DNA of 32,500 bases from Mesostigma viride (GCA_009746045.1 RPFO01002349.1:1-32500); one strand, 5' to 3'. Numbered from the stretch's first letter, positions 1-10,207 are shown. The notes: generated by a model from the sequence alone, not told the origin. Program-made: numbers and translations.

Positions 1-884
1 AAGAAGAAGAAAAGAAAAAGAAGAAGAAGAAGAAGAAAGAAGAGAAAGAAGAAGAGAGAAGAAAGAAGAAGAAGAAGAAGAAGAAGGAAGAAGAAGAAGA
101 AGAAGAAAAAGAAGAAGAAGAAGAAGAAGAAGAAGAAGAAGAAGAAGAAGAAAGAAGAAGAAAAGAAGAAGAAGAAGAAAAGAAGAAGAAGAAGAAGAAG
201 AAGAAGAGAAGAAGAAGAAGAAGAAGAAGAAGAAGAAAGAAGAAGAAGAAGAAGAAGAAAAGAAGAAGAAAGAAGAAGAAGAAAGAAGAAGAAGAAGAAG
301 AAGAAGAAGAAGAAGAAGAAAGAAGAAGAAGAAGAAGAAGAAGAAGAAAGAAGAAGAAGAAGAAGAAGAAGAAGAAGAAGAAGAAGAAGAAGAAGAAGAG
401 AAGAAGAAGAAGAAGAAGAAGAAGAAGAAGAAGAAGAAGAAGAAGAAGAAGAAGAAGAAGAAAGAAGAAGAAGAAGAAGAAGAAAAGAAGAAGAAGAAGA
501 AGAAGAAGAAGAGAAGAAGAGAAGAAGAAGAAGAAGAAGAAGAAGAAGAAGAAGAAGAAGAAGAAGAAGAAGAAGAAGAAGAAGAAGAAGAAGAAGAAGA
601 AGAAGAAGAAGAAGAAGAAGAAGAAGAAGAAGAAGAAGAAGAAGAAGAAGAAGAAGAAGAAGAAGAAGAAGAAGAAGAAGAAGAGAAGAAGAAGAAGAAG
701 AAGAAGAAGAAAGAAGAAGAAGAAGAAGAAGAAGAAGAAGAAGAAGAAGAAGAAGAAGAAGAAGAAGAAGAAGAAAGAAGAAGAAGAAGAAGAAGAAGAA
801 GAAGAAGAAGAAGAAGAAGAAGAAGAAGAAGAAGAAGAAGAAGAAGAAGAAGAAGAAGAAGAATAAGAAGAAGAAGAAGAAGAA

Positions 885-915
<31 letters not shown>

Positions 916-1540
916 AAGAAGAAGAAGAAGAGAAGAAGAAGAAGAAGAAGAAGAAGAAGAAGAAGAAGAAGAAGAAGAAGAAGAAGAAGAAGAAGAAGAA
1001 GAAGAAGAAGAAGAAGAAGAAGAAGAAGAAAAGAAGAAGAAGAAGAAGAAGAAGAAGAAGAAGAAGAAGAAGAAGAAGAAGAAGAAGAAGAAGAAGAAGA
1101 AGAAGAAGAAGAAGAAGAAGAAGAAGAAGAAGAAGAAGAAGAAGAAGAAGAAGAAGAAGAAGAAGAAGAAGAAGAAGAAGAAGAAGAAGAAGAAGAAGAA
1201 GAAGAAGAAGAAGAAGAAGAAGAAGAAGAAGAAGAAGAAGAAGAAGAAGAAGAAGAAGAAGAAGAAGAAGAAGAAGAAGAAGAAGAAGAAGAAGAAGAGA
1301 AGAAGAAGAAGAAGAAGAAGAAGAAGAAGAAGAAGAAGAAGAAGAAGAAGAAGAAGAAGAAGAAGAAGAAGAAGAAGAAGAAGAAGAAGAAGAAGAAGAA
1401 GAAGAAGAAGAAGAAGAAGAAGAAGAAGAAGAAGAAGAAGAAGAGAAGAAGAAGAAGAAGAAGAAGAAGAAGAAGAAGAAGAAGAAGAAGAAGAAGAAGA
1501 AGAAGAAGAAGAAGAAGAAGAAGAAGAAGAAGAAGAAGAA

Positions 1541-1572
<32 letters not shown>

Positions 1573-1582
1573 AGAAGAAGAA
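1..1582. repeat. Long GAA/TTC microsatellite
   Basis: The first 1.58 kb is an almost uninterrupted (GAA)n tract, with scattered AAAG, GAGA and one-base slips and two AATAAG interruptions near 865-885. It starts at the window edge, so its true length is unknown. It ends at the unique sequence beginning ACATCAAG. It is purine-only on the plus strand, so it could form triplex or sticky DNA, as known for other long GAA tracts. No gene is visible in it. Long-read collapse or expansion errors are likely in such a tract. Confidence 0.97.
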
Positions 1583-1726
1583 CATCAAGTTACTACTTAC
1601 GTACGGTCATGCACGCGCATGGGCATGCCACGCGGAGTACTTATAACGCTAATCTCATTAGGAAATAATTACACGAAAGTTCCGATTATCGTCTGCATCA
1701 TTACATAGCCCCATGCAACCATTTTA

Positions 1727-1951
1727 CCGGCCCCATCATCTAGCTGTCATCTAGTCGCTCTACACGTAAGCCAGCCATAAGTTCAATGCTCAAGGCTACA
1801 CATTTCCATCTCCATTCATATTCACCAATGATCCTGAACGACTCGAAAACGCGGAAAAGATATCGGCAGGCTCGAGCTATTCCATGGTCCGGATTCGATC
1901 TCCCGATTTAAATATAATATTAACATGCTGGCCTGTGCGCTGGTTGTCTCC
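1727..1951 (+). repeat. Dispersed ~200 bp repeat, copy 1
   Basis: It shares long near-identical blocks with 3236-3432 (same orientation) and, inverted, with 9312-9471 inside the CACTA element. Common blocks include the acacgtaagccagccata core, the catttccatctccattca block, cctgaacgactcgaaaa, and the terminal gctggttgtctcc. Copy 1 carries about 30 extra AT-rich bases near 1908-1930. It has no coding potential, and its class (MITE, SINE or a piece of a larger element) cannot be told from these copies. Confidence 0.8.
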
Positions 1952-2181
1952 TTGATATTAAGTGCATGAGACAACTAGACATAGTCACTAGAGGGGGATA
2001 TGATCCTCATCTGAGCTGTCCTCTACTGTAATGGCTGACAGAGTAAAAAGGTTCGGGTATGCATTGCGGATTCAGGATTTGATGAGGTTGTGGACCAAAT
2101 ACTGCACTATTTGGCCATCATTCGGCCGCTGGTGGAGCAACCCCGCCCTACCCCGGATCGTCAACTGAGCGTGACCTCTTC

Positions 2182-2570
2182 AAGTTAGTCATTCTGACGA
2201 TCCTGACCTACGACGCCAAGACCTGGACACTGACACAGGAGCTCAGTGGAGCAACGACTCGACGACAACGTCACCAAGATGCTGCGCAAGGCCCCTTTGG
2301 TTTGCACTTTAGTAATGAGGATTTGTACGCTGATTTGCCATATGTCTCCCACATTCTTAGGCCCAGGCGCTTGGGCCTAGCCGGGCACCTGGCCCGCACA
2401 CTGAGATCAATCAGGTGGACACATCAATTATAGACTAGCCGGCACCAAGCCCGCCCAGCCTGGACGTTTTGTGCTCACCTGGCGTGCCCCAGGCCGGCCG
2501 CGCGCGGCAGGGCCGCCACCTATGGACTTTCCGTGATAGACTAGGCATGGACATGTGCTCCCCTATAGAC
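2182..2570 (+). pseudogene. Non-LTR retrotransposon (LINE) 3' end, relic
   Basis: The translation from 2182 reads LVILTILTYDAKTWTLTQEL. This matches the conserved segment downstream of the LINE reverse-transcriptase palm, which typically reads as a hydrophobic run, then Y-G-x-E-T-W-T-L-T. A second block at 2311-2411, in another frame, reads SNEDLYADLPYVSHILRPRR followed by LGLAGHLAR. That corresponds to the usual LINE pattern of NEEL-YGDLP, an Arg-rich stretch and FAGH. A third weaker block with PG and GRPR-like residues follows to about 2570. The blocks are separated by frameshifts and no start or endonuclease is present, so this is a truncated, decayed 3' end, as expected for 5'-truncated LINE insertions. 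The clade is not assignable. Confidence 0.72.
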
Positions 2571-3235
2571 GAGACAGGATAACACCCGGGCAGCCTCCTG
2601 GTAATTGTCTGTAATATGGAGGCAGACAGAATTCGCATGCAAGGATAGATCGTTTTTCTCGTCTTTGTTCTTATCGTGTCCGGATTTCATCACGACTCTT
2701 GTTGAACTCCTGCATCGTTTGTTGGTCAAAGACTATGACCGAGACATTATGCTCCGTCAAGTCCGGTGTTTTTTGCAACGTCACCCACATCTGTTCGGTG
2801 CTGCCCCTTGGCACAAGCTCTACAAACAGGTCGTGGACCGGCTGGATATCGCGTAGTATCTCCGCACATTTGAACCCTGTGATGCCAGATCTCCTTTGCG
2901 GACGTTCCAAGCTTGGCACTGGATTCGTTGTCCACATCGTCGCGTCGCTGCAGCAACACGATGTTTTCTGGCATACGCGGGCTTTTGGTTCCCACCGCAC
3001 ATTTGAAAGTGCTGTCCTCCGGCTTTTTGCCTTTGCACCGTGTGCAGTTCTTGGACGTTTGGAATCATGGCATGGCTAACGTATAATGACTGACTAGCTA
3101 GACCTTTTCAGTGGTTTTCCATTTGCGGGTATTTCCTCGTAAATGGTGGGAGAGCGATCGCAGCAATGGTGCTCACCACTAGACACTCCCGGCCAGTTAG
3201 GCTCGAAACACACGCCCTGATCAAGCAAGCTGTTT
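2571..3235. other. Unassigned stretch between repeat copies
   Basis: Overlapping short open frames exist on both strands (plus 2605-2856 and 2699-3079; minus 2671-3000). None shows a motif I recognise. The minus frame at 2671-3000 has a protein-like composition but no clear start context or domain. It could be the remains of another transposable element. Confidence 0.3.
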
Positions 3236-3432
3236 CCGGCCCCACCGTCTAGGTCATCTAGTCGATCGCTCTACACGTAAGCCAGCCATAATTTCAATGC
3301 ACAAGGCTACACATTTCCATCTCCATTCATCTTCATCATCCTGAACGACTCGAAAATGCGGACAAGATAACGGCAGGCTCGAGCTACCATGGTCCGGATT
3401 CTCCCGATTTCTGGCCTGCGCTGGTTGTCTCC
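3236..3432 (+). repeat. Dispersed ~200 bp repeat, copy 2
   Basis: Direct repeat of 1727-1951 without its AT-rich insertion. It begins at ccggccccaccgtctagg and ends at gctggttgtctcc. Both copies point the same way and lie about 1.5 kb apart with LINE-derived sequence between them. They could be independent insertions or the ends of one composite element. I see no TG...CA termini that would make them LTRs. Confidence 0.8.
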
Positions 3433-3654
3433 TTTATAGATGGCAAGTGGTGATGAAGGAGACCAACCCCAAGTCTGTGGGGGCTCCCGGCTCCGCGTGT
3501 GACCGCGTTTGGCATTCATAGCGATTCGGGCCGTGGTGCCCACAACCCTGTAACGTATAGGAACTACTGTATAGCTCTTAGCTAGCATCATCCATTCCAT
3601 CCCATGTTCTCCTCCCACTGAGGACTCATCCTCACGTGACGCAGTCACACCTGT

Positions 3655-4353
3655 TGTAACGACTAAAAATGTTGTGTTTGCAACAGCCTCAGTATCAACA
3701 TTGGTGTGAAAAGATCTTTATACCTGGGTTGGAGTCGCGACAGATAACTTCACGTCCAGAGAAGCAATGAAGATGGATCTTCAACAGTTAAGGGAATGAG
3801 TCCCCACCCTTGTTAGACACAACAGACAAGTTATATCCAAGTCGACTATCTGTTGAAGTTATAGTTGACTTTTAGCAAGGGTTGTTTGATTGATGAAACA
3901 AGGAAACCCTTGAATTACACCATAGCTTTAGCTCTCACGTACGCACACATGCACGCCCCTACAAACAGGATAAAAGTCATCGTGCACGCAGAGTCGGCTC
4001 AACCCTAACCCGGAAGGACCAATCAAAAGTGAGGATCACTCAAGATAAGATCTTATCCTCCGAATCCTCAACACAACACAAAGCCAGCACATACGAATCT
4101 CCATGACCTGGAACCAGATCCACCAGGTACAACGGTATTAAAGAGAATCTATGACTGACTGAACAAAACCATGCAAAGTACCCTACGTGGATCAGGCCAC
4201 GACCAATGAGGGTAGAACAATAAATTCGACAGATCTCAGCAGGCCCAATATCCATAGACGTCGAAGCCTCCTAACTTCTCAAATAATTGTCCTAAAGAAC
4301 TCATAATAAGATCAACAGTAGGAAAACTTTGGATGTAACATTTGGTTGTTACA
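3655..4353 (-). repeat. 3' LTR of the chromovirus
   Basis: 699 bp, bounded on the plus strand by TGTAAC and GTTACA (TG...CA ends with a 6 bp terminal inverted repeat). It is nearly identical to 17472-18167. The visible differences are small indels (for example GG/G after tcaacatt and gcccctacaaacag versus gccacccaacag) and a few substitutions. Confidence 0.96.
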
Positions 4354-4368
4354 TATCTCCCCCTCAAG
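4354..4368 (-). other. Polypurine tract (plus-strand primer)
   Basis: Read on the minus strand, the sequence directly before the 3' LTR is CTTGAGGGGGAGATA. A purine run abutting the LTR is the expected RNase H-resistant primer for second-strand synthesis. Confidence 0.88.
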
Positions 4369-4882
4369 ACAGGAACTCCCAGTTCCTAGAAGCCAAGAAG
4401 AATAAAACAACAACCTCCACAAAACAACACAACAATAAACAGGAAGTCCACCACCTCTTGGGACAAGCAAGTGGGTTTTTACATCCCCAAAGGGCCTCCT
4501 ATCTCATTATCATCTGATCATGTCAACCCTGAATAAGACAAATTCACCCACAGATGAAATGTCATCAAGTGACTAACACACAGGCAACCATGCCTGGATA
4601 ATACAACTGCAAGACTACCATGAACCCAGAACTGTCATTGCTGGAAATCTGGACTGGACATCAGAACTGGCCTCCTCCATTCTGGATCCCCACCTCACTC
4701 CACAGCCCATCTCCAACCATCCTGGAAACCCTTCACAGAGTGAACCAATCCCCCTTCTTCGTATCCTTCCCCCTCGTTCCAAACACTGGGAAATGCTCCA
4801 CCATGGACACCAGATCTGGCCAGTTCCTGCTGACCTGAATAGCCAGCAGGTCTCAGCAGCCTTGCCCAACTCAGCTGAAAAC
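4369..4882 (-). other. Chromovirus 3' untranslated stretch
   Basis: The region between the third ORF and the polypurine tract. Short open frames occur on both strands but none has a recognisable domain. It is probably non-coding element sequence or the eroded tail of the third ORF. Confidence 0.5.
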
Positions 4883-5990
4883 CTACTGCACTGGGCAGGG
4901 TAGGACAGAGTAACCACAGCCTGTCGGAGGGGTCGAAGACCCAGCCACTGGCAGTCTTATGGCGACATAGCCAGCTGCTATAGGCCCACCACAGCTGTAG
5001 AAAGGCCTTGATAGGCCCCCACCTGGCCCCAAGATGGGTACCAGCACCCTCAAGGGCGTGAGCCTGGCCCTCAGCTCGTTAGGGAACTTTGGTAACTGCA
5101 GCCCCACGAAGACCGTGCTGTCCTTGTGTGGAAAACATGACATCACAGAGCAGCTGGACGACGGAGTCATGTCAAACTCTCCCTGCTTGACAGCTTGCTC
5201 GAGCAGCTCAGAGTAGGTCTGGGAATGACCAACTGGCTTGAGCTCTGCAAAAGCGAGTCTCAGATCACTGGGCAGAGCCGCCATCAAGTCCTGGCCCTCC
5301 ACAGGCCTCATGTCAAACGAAGGCCACGGGTACACTGCAAAGACGGTGTGCATAATGTAAGCCACCATGGGTGAACCAATCTCACAAAGACTGGGGGGCA
5401 AACAGTCAGGGCCAACTCTACCATACCCTCAGGTACTAGTTCGCCCTCCTCCACCACTGTCTGGTCCAGGGCCTGCATGGCTGTGTACAAGGATTTACAC
5501 CACTCGCACTGTTCAGGAACACATTTGCGGTGGTCCAAGTACTGCTCCACCTGTTTTGTTGGGACAACAGACCTGGGCAAGTGTACCACCACCTTAGGGG
5601 GTGGAGGGGCCTCCGTAGGGGAGGGAACTGAGGCCACCGGGGTAGGGATAGCCTCCTGAGCTACCTGAGCCTCAGAGGCTGCAGGCACAGCAGAACCCAC
5701 AGATGTAAGGTGCCCAGCCCTCAAGTGTTCTGCCATCTGAGTAACCAGACCCTCCACATGATCAACCTTGTATCATAGGCCCCGTGACGCTGCTCGTGCC
5801 GTTGCTGATCATGTACCATACGCTGGAACAGGTTGAGAAAATGGGCTTCCACAAACCCAGCGTCTTCCTGGAGCGGAGTACCTGTGGCTCTGGGGCCAGC
5901 GTAGTCGTGCTGAAACACATACGTGGCCCTCACGTCCTCTTGGAGTTGGGCAGGTGGCCTGGGTGTCCCCTCAGGATGGGAGTCTGCCAT
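4883..5990 (-). pseudogene. Third ORF downstream of pol in the chromovirus, unknown function, frameshifted
   Basis: A coding-like stretch in the element's sense orientation starts at an ATG at about 5990 (MADSHPEGTPRPPAQLQEDV...). That is 38 bases after the stop of the chromodomain frame. It continues through three overlapping open frames (6041-5721, 5757-5308, 5401-4883), so at least two frameshifts are needed to follow it. Visible features are a short proline-rich linker (SPTEAPPPPK), a Cys-containing segment CVPEQCEWC, and a C-terminal part with SFDMRPVEGQDLMAALPSDL. I see no signal peptide, clear membrane span or envelope-like motif, so I do not call it env. It could be an accessory protein, a second gag-like product or captured host sequence. 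Its reading-frame signal is weaker than that of pol. Confidence 0.55.
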
Positions 5991-6027
5991 GGCTGGCAAC
6001 CACAGACACACAGCACCAAAAAGGGAG

Positions 6028-6530
6028 TTAGCAGTGCTCACTGGGAGCTATGAAGGGGAGCACACCGCTCAGAGCCCATGACATACCACTCAGGCAAGGT
6101 GATCCCATGACGCTGACAATATCTAGTACAGCAGAGTGACTGTTGGTGAGATCAGACAACCACAGCCACGTAGCAGTCACCTCTAGCTCTCCCTTCCAGT
6201 GTACCTTAAACTGCAGCTGTTTAGTACGACCTTTCCCCTTCACCCTGTGAGCCAACAACCGCTCCACTTCATAGATCTTCTCCCCCTCAGAATCCAACTC
6301 ATAAGGCAAGGGGCAGACAATCTGCCTGGCAAGGTGTTACGCCTGTACAGCTTCAGCTGGGCTAGGTGAAAAATATTATTCCTGAGCTTCCAGTGAGAAG
6401 GCACCTGGACCTGGACCACGGTACCATAGTGAAAGGTGGCCAACACTGGGTAAGGACCCAACCAGAGTGGTTGCAGTTTCCTGCATTGCTCCTTCTCAGG
6501 CAGCACTCTGTTGGCTTCCAACAACACCAA
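6028..6530 (-). pseudogene. Integrase C-terminus (GPY/F-like) and chromodomain
   Basis: Two overlapping frames. The first (6530-6240) has the integrase C-terminal module with LWLGPYPV, then a beta-rich stretch ending in IFHLAQLKLYR, as in the GPY/F module. The second (6309-6028) has YEVERLLAHRVKGKGRTKQL, then FKVHWKGE and ATWLWLSDL. This matches the chromodomain pattern of Y-E-V-E, a basic loop, Y/F-x-V-x-W-K-G and T-W-E. In chromoviruses this domain directs integration to marked chromatin. Of the aromatic-cage positions, the Y of YEVE and the W of HWKG are in place. The usual T-W-E-P is TWLW here. Frameshifts near 6540 and 6320 separate the pieces from the main integrase frame. Confidence 0.85.
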
Positions 6531-8194
6531 GTCCCCGGAGCTACAAAGGAATGACTGGCCACCGTTTGCTGCCAGGCGTTAGTCAGGTACTTGTCCTGTG
6601 TCCTCAACAGCTGGGTAGCCACAATGCTGTGAGCCTCCTGGAAGGAAGCCAACAACTGCTGGACTGAACCAAGACGTCGCTGGAAAGGGCCTTCAGCGTC
6701 TCTGTCAGGCAGTTCCAAGTCGAATGGTGTCAAGGGACACTGGCCATTGCAGATCACGAAGGGGGACATCTGGTGAGGAGCCAGAGGAGAGTTGTTGATT
6801 GCGAACTCTATGAAAGGTAGCTTCTTGTCCCAGTCCTTGTTGTCGTGGGTACAATAGTGCTTTTGACACTCCCTGACAATTCTGTTCATCCTCTCCACCG
6901 CCCCAGTACTGGCACACCTGTATGCCACACCGAAGGCCAGCTTAGTGTCTAGGATGTCAAAGAATGACTTCCAAAACCCTGACAACCAAAGGGGGTCCTG
7001 ATCAGTGATGATCACTCTAGGCATGCCGTGCAGACGGTAGATCTCCTTCATAAACAAATCCACACACTGTGCAGCGGTGAGATGAGTATTGCAAGGAATC
7101 AGATGGCACATCCTGGAAAGTCTGTCCATGACCACAAGGATCCTGTCATTGCCACCATCTGACATGGGTAGACCACAGATAAAATCCATAGTCACACTGA
7201 TCCAAGGGCGCAGGGGAATGGGCATAGCCATGGGAAAGATGGGCGTGGCTTGGTTCCTGACCTTATTTCTCTGGCAGGAGTCACAGGAATCCACATAGGC
7301 CTTAACATCCTGATAAAGGCCAGGCCACCAAAACCTCTGCTGCACCTCATGAAGTAGCTTAGCATAACCAGGATGACACGCAGTCACATCGTCATGGAAA
7401 CAATGTAACACTGTGGGAATGGCCATCTCAGGCACATACACTTTTCTAGTCACCGTGTGCTCTGCATCATGAGTGTGAACATACAGAACGCCCTCCCAGT
7501 ATTCTACAGGTCTATTGCCAAAGTTGCCCCTCTGGATAGCTGCAGTAGCCATGTCCTCCGTCTTGGTGAAGGCCTTGATGACGTCCAGCAGGGAAATATT
7601 TAAAGGATTAGGCAACACCAGGTCCTTGTCAGGTCCCAGGGGCTGCATCTGCATCTCCTCTTCCTGCCCAGGGCTAGCCACCAACTGCTTGGATGAGACA
7701 GTAGTAGCTATAGGCCCTTTTGACCTTGCCATCACCTGAGAGGCCAACACCTTGGACCGGCCTACCAACGCAGGGTCCATGACCCACTTCCTGGGCCTAC
7801 CTCTGCCGCGCCTAGCAGGGTCTCCCTCACCTGGCTGCACTGTGGGAGTGGGCACCACACCATCAGGGCTTCTCCTAAGACTGTCAGACAGTGACTGGAC
7901 ACCCTCCTGGACGCCTGTCAACTCTGGGACAGAGCCCTGGTCGATGAGCATCACGGGACCACCGTTATTCCCTACAGGTGGTGTCAACAGTTGAGAAGCC
8001 TTCTGGTTGTTGGCCTGAGCTCTAGTCACAGCTCCACATTCTACCACAGAAATCAGGGCAGCACAGATGTCCAAGTCCTCATGAAAACCTCCCATCAAAT
8101 CCCTCCTTCTGGACAGGGCGTCAGGCACCACATTCTGCGTACCAGGAATGTACCTCACAGAGAAAGGTCCAAACCCCCCCGGCAGGAACTCCAT
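6362..8194 (-). CDS. pol: pol: RNase H C-terminal end and integrase
   Basis: A 610-codon open frame. It begins inside RNase H, with YIPGTQNVVPDALSRR near residue 15 supplying the final RNase H Asp. A ~170-residue low-complexity spacer follows, and then integrase. The zinc domain is visible as LHCFHDDVTACHPG followed about 30 residues later by CDSC (HHCC type). The DDE core has Asp in VTMDFICGLP, Asp in IITDQDPLWLSGFW and Glu in TGAVERMNRIV. The last ~50 codons are out of frame relative to the family and end at a stop at 6362; the true C-terminus lies in the next frame. Integrase inserts the cDNA into the genome. The first ATG is internal; the natural product would be a Pol polyprotein processed by the element's protease. 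Confidence 0.92.
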   Translation of the reverse strand: MEFLPGGFGPFSVRYIPGTQNVVPDALSRRRDLMGGFHEDLDICAALISVVECGAVTRAQANNQKASQLLTPPVGNNGGPVMLIDQGSVPELTGVQEGVQSLSDSLRRSPDGVVPTPTVQPGEGDPARRGRGRPRKWVMDPALVGRSKVLASQVMARSKGPIATTVSSKQLVASPGQEEEMQMQPLGPDKDLVLPNPLNISLLDVIKAFTKTEDMATAAIQRGNFGNRPVEYWEGVLYVHTHDAEHTVTRKVYVPEMAIPTVLHCFHDDVTACHPGYAKLLHEVQQRFWWPGLYQDVKAYVDSCDSCQRNKVRNQATPIFPMAMPIPLRPWISVTMDFICGLPMSDGGNDRILVVMDRLSRMCHLIPCNTHLTAAQCVDLFMKEIYRLHGMPRVIITDQDPLWLSGFWKSFFDILDTKLAFGVAYRCASTGAVERMNRIVRECQKHYCTHDNKDWDKKLPFIEFAINNSPLAPHQMSPFVICNGQCPLTPFDLELPDRDAEGPFQRRLGSVQQLLASFQEAHSIVATQLLRTQDKYLTNAWQQTVASHSFVAPGTWCCWKPTECCLRRSNAGNCNHSGWVLTQCWPPFTMVPWSRSRCLLTGSSGIIFFT

Positions 8195-8345
8195 CCATGC
8201 ATCCAGCCATCCTCTTACTCATCCGGGTCTGTTCCAACACATGTACCAAGGGCCTGTGGTCAGTCATCAAGGTAATAGACTCGTTGCCCTGTCCATCCCT
8301 GGCGCTGCTGGCCACGTACAGAAAACTGAGCCCCCTTCAGAAGGT
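8121..8345 (-). pseudogene. RNase H middle part, downstream half of the split domain
   Basis: Minus-strand frames contain EHLLKGAQFSVRG just beside the insertion point and then ITLMTDHRPLVHVLEQTRMS, the RNase H segment with its catalytic Asp. One frameshift lies between them. The other half of the domain is at 13438-13821, across the nested insertion. Joining at the duplicated GTTCC restores the reading HKWEHLLK. Confidence 0.85.
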
Positions 8346-8396
8346 GTTCCAGTTATTATAAATAGTGACGGAACCTTTTTGCCACACTAGGAACTC

Positions 8397-8728
8397 GGGA
8401 GTGGTAAAAGTGGTAAAAGTGGTAAAAGTGGGTGGTAAAAAGTGGTAAAAAGTGGTAAAAAGTGGTAAAAAGTGGTAAAAAGTGGTAAAAAGCGGTAAAA
8501 AGCGGTAAAAAGTGGTAAAAAGTGGTAAAACGGTGGAAAAACGCTAGGAGCAAACAGGTGGTAAAATCGTTTTACCACCTTTTACCACCTCAGTTTTACC
8601 ACTTTACTGTCAAAGTGGTAAAAAATACCACAAAGTGGTAAAAGTGAGGGTGGTAAAAACACGCCACAAAGTGGTAAAAATGAGGGTGGTAAAAAAATAC
8701 CACCAAGTGGTAAAAATGACAGTGATAA
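8397..8728 (+). repeat. Left subterminal GTGGTAAAA array of the CACTA element
   Basis: At least a dozen near-tandem GTGGTAAAA(A) copies run from 8399 to 8530, including two GCGGTAAAA variants. An inverted cluster (TTTTACCACC) follows at 8569-8600, then spaced copies to about 8728. The inverted cluster facing the direct array could form a hairpin. Open frames here encode only repetitive FYHFLPLF-type peptides and are not genes. Confidence 0.9.
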
Positions 8729-9311
8729 AAAAGGGGAAAATGCAGATTTTGCCAGCATTACAACACAAGCACTGTTAAGAACAGCTTAACAGGCCATCAT
8801 TCCAAATGGTTTCTTTATTAGAAATATTAATACATCCCATTTACTGTTGTCTCTCTTGATTTACAATGAGGATTTAGCCCCACATTGGGCGTCTCATCGA
8901 TACGTTTCCACCATTGTGAAAAAACTAAGGACGCATCAAGCCCAGCCAATTATTTTACTTCTTCTTCAGGTGTCATCATGATCAACGATGCTTCTTTGCA
9001 TGAACAAAGCCACACAGTTGCCAGCACTCATGCTCTGGAGGCCTGCAGGCACACAGAGCACCACCATTGAAGAGGACACAAGGGCAGCAAGGCAGGGGGG
9101 GGGGGCAGTCAGGCACGGCAGATAGTTGTCGCCCAGCAAAACATCCTATGGTGAAATGGGTTATGCCCTAACCCCGCTAGATTTTCAGCAGTCACTCAAG
9201 CAGGCATACAGAACGGTATAATATAGCCGGTCCAGTTAGTAGCCTGTGTAGCTGAATGAACAAAAGCGAAAGCATGCCAGTGAGGGCAACTGCAAATAAG
9301 GAAAACATCAG
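8729..9311. other. CACTA interior, left part, no gene seen
   Basis: AT-richer unique sequence with a poly-G run near 9097-9106. Open frames are below 65 codons and show no recognisable domain. Confidence 0.6.
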
Positions 9312-9471
9312 GGAGACAACCAGCGCAGGCCAGAAATCGGGAGAATCCGGACCATGGTAGCTCGAGCCTGCCGTTATCTTGTCCGCGTGTTCGAGTCGTT
9401 CAGGATGATGAAGATGAATGGTGATGGAAATGTGTAGCCTTGTGCATTGAAATTATGGCTGGCTTACGTGT
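9312..9471 (-). repeat. Dispersed ~200 bp repeat, copy 3 (inverted, inside the CACTA element)
   Basis: Inverted relative to the copies at 1727-1951 and 3236-3432. It shows ggagacaaccagcgcaggcc at its left and ttatggctggcttacgtg at its right. It is closer to copy 2 than to copy 1, since it lacks the AT-rich block. Its position inside the CACTA element means the element captured it or was hit by it. Confidence 0.85.
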
Positions 9472-9961
9472 TAAGGAAAACATTACCTTGCAAAAACTGC
9501 TACTCTGATTGCTAACAAATAAAGGTATGGTTTGCAAAGGTGCCGCGCATTGGACGCTGACAGCAAATGAATCGGAAGTTAACGATTGAAAGCAATGGTT
9601 ACCGACAGATTCACAAATACGAATTGAAACAACTAAAGAAAGCGCTTGCTCACCATAAACTTTCACCGCGCTTCTCTAGCCTTCGATGCAGACCACGTTC
9701 CTCGTCCCGTCTCTGCGATAGGGCCGCATTGCTATAGACATCTTGCAGTCCTGTGATTGCGCCGATCGCCGACCTACAGTAGCTTCCCTGGCCCTTGCTT
9801 TGAATGTTCAAGGACTCACACTGAGGAAACGATGCCTTCATCTTGTCGAGTCGCACCACATGAATACAACGGTCACACGGCTCGCAAGTCGCAACTCGGA
9901 AGGTCAAGCTTTGCAATGCCGGGCTCCTGAAATGAAGTTACGGTTACGCCGATCAGTCTCC
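9472..9961. other. CACTA interior, no gene recognised
   Basis: Open frames of 88 codons exist on both strands (9650-9916 minus, 9743-10009 plus). They overlap, lack domains and are probably spurious. A remnant host or transposase exon cannot be excluded. Confidence 0.4.
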
Positions 9962-10207
9962 GGCAGCGATGTGTACAGCGTGCACATTTACCTTAGTATC
10001 AAGTCATAATGGCAAGCCATATGTCCATTCGTTTGAATTTTGCTGACGATGTACGGATTAGAATCACGTACCCAGGATTTTTCTCTGGCAGGGATGTGTA
10101 CAGCGTGTACATTTACCTTAGTATCAAGTCATAATGGCAAGCCATATGTCCATTCGTTTGAATTATGCTGACGATGTACGGATTAGAATCACGATCACAG
10201 GATTTTA
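9962..10207 (+). repeat. Two-copy 125 bp tandem duplication
   Basis: The copies start at 9962 (ggcagcgatgtgtacagcgt) and 10087 (ggcagggatgtgtacagcgt). Both include taccttagtatcaagtcata and gatgtacggattagaatcac. They differ at only a few bases until they diverge near the 3' end. This is a recent local duplication inside the CACTA element. Confidence 0.9.

Noticed and set aside
2671-3079. Overlapping ORFs on both strands as a host gene
   Set aside because: They are short, contradictory in strand, lack domains, and lie next to a LINE relic and repeat copies.
1727-3432. The two direct ~200 bp repeats as LTRs of a small element
   Set aside because: No TG...CA ends, PBS or polypurine tract; a third copy occurs alone and inverted inside the CACTA element.
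4883-5990. Envelope gene, which would make the element an errantivirus-like retrovirus
   Set aside because: No signal peptide, transmembrane segment or fusion-type motif is visible, and the chromodomain places it with chromoviruses.
8356-8578. Short minus-strand ORFs rich in FYHFLPLF, and the plus-strand equivalents near 12437-12759
   Set aside because: They are translations of the CACTA subterminal repeats.
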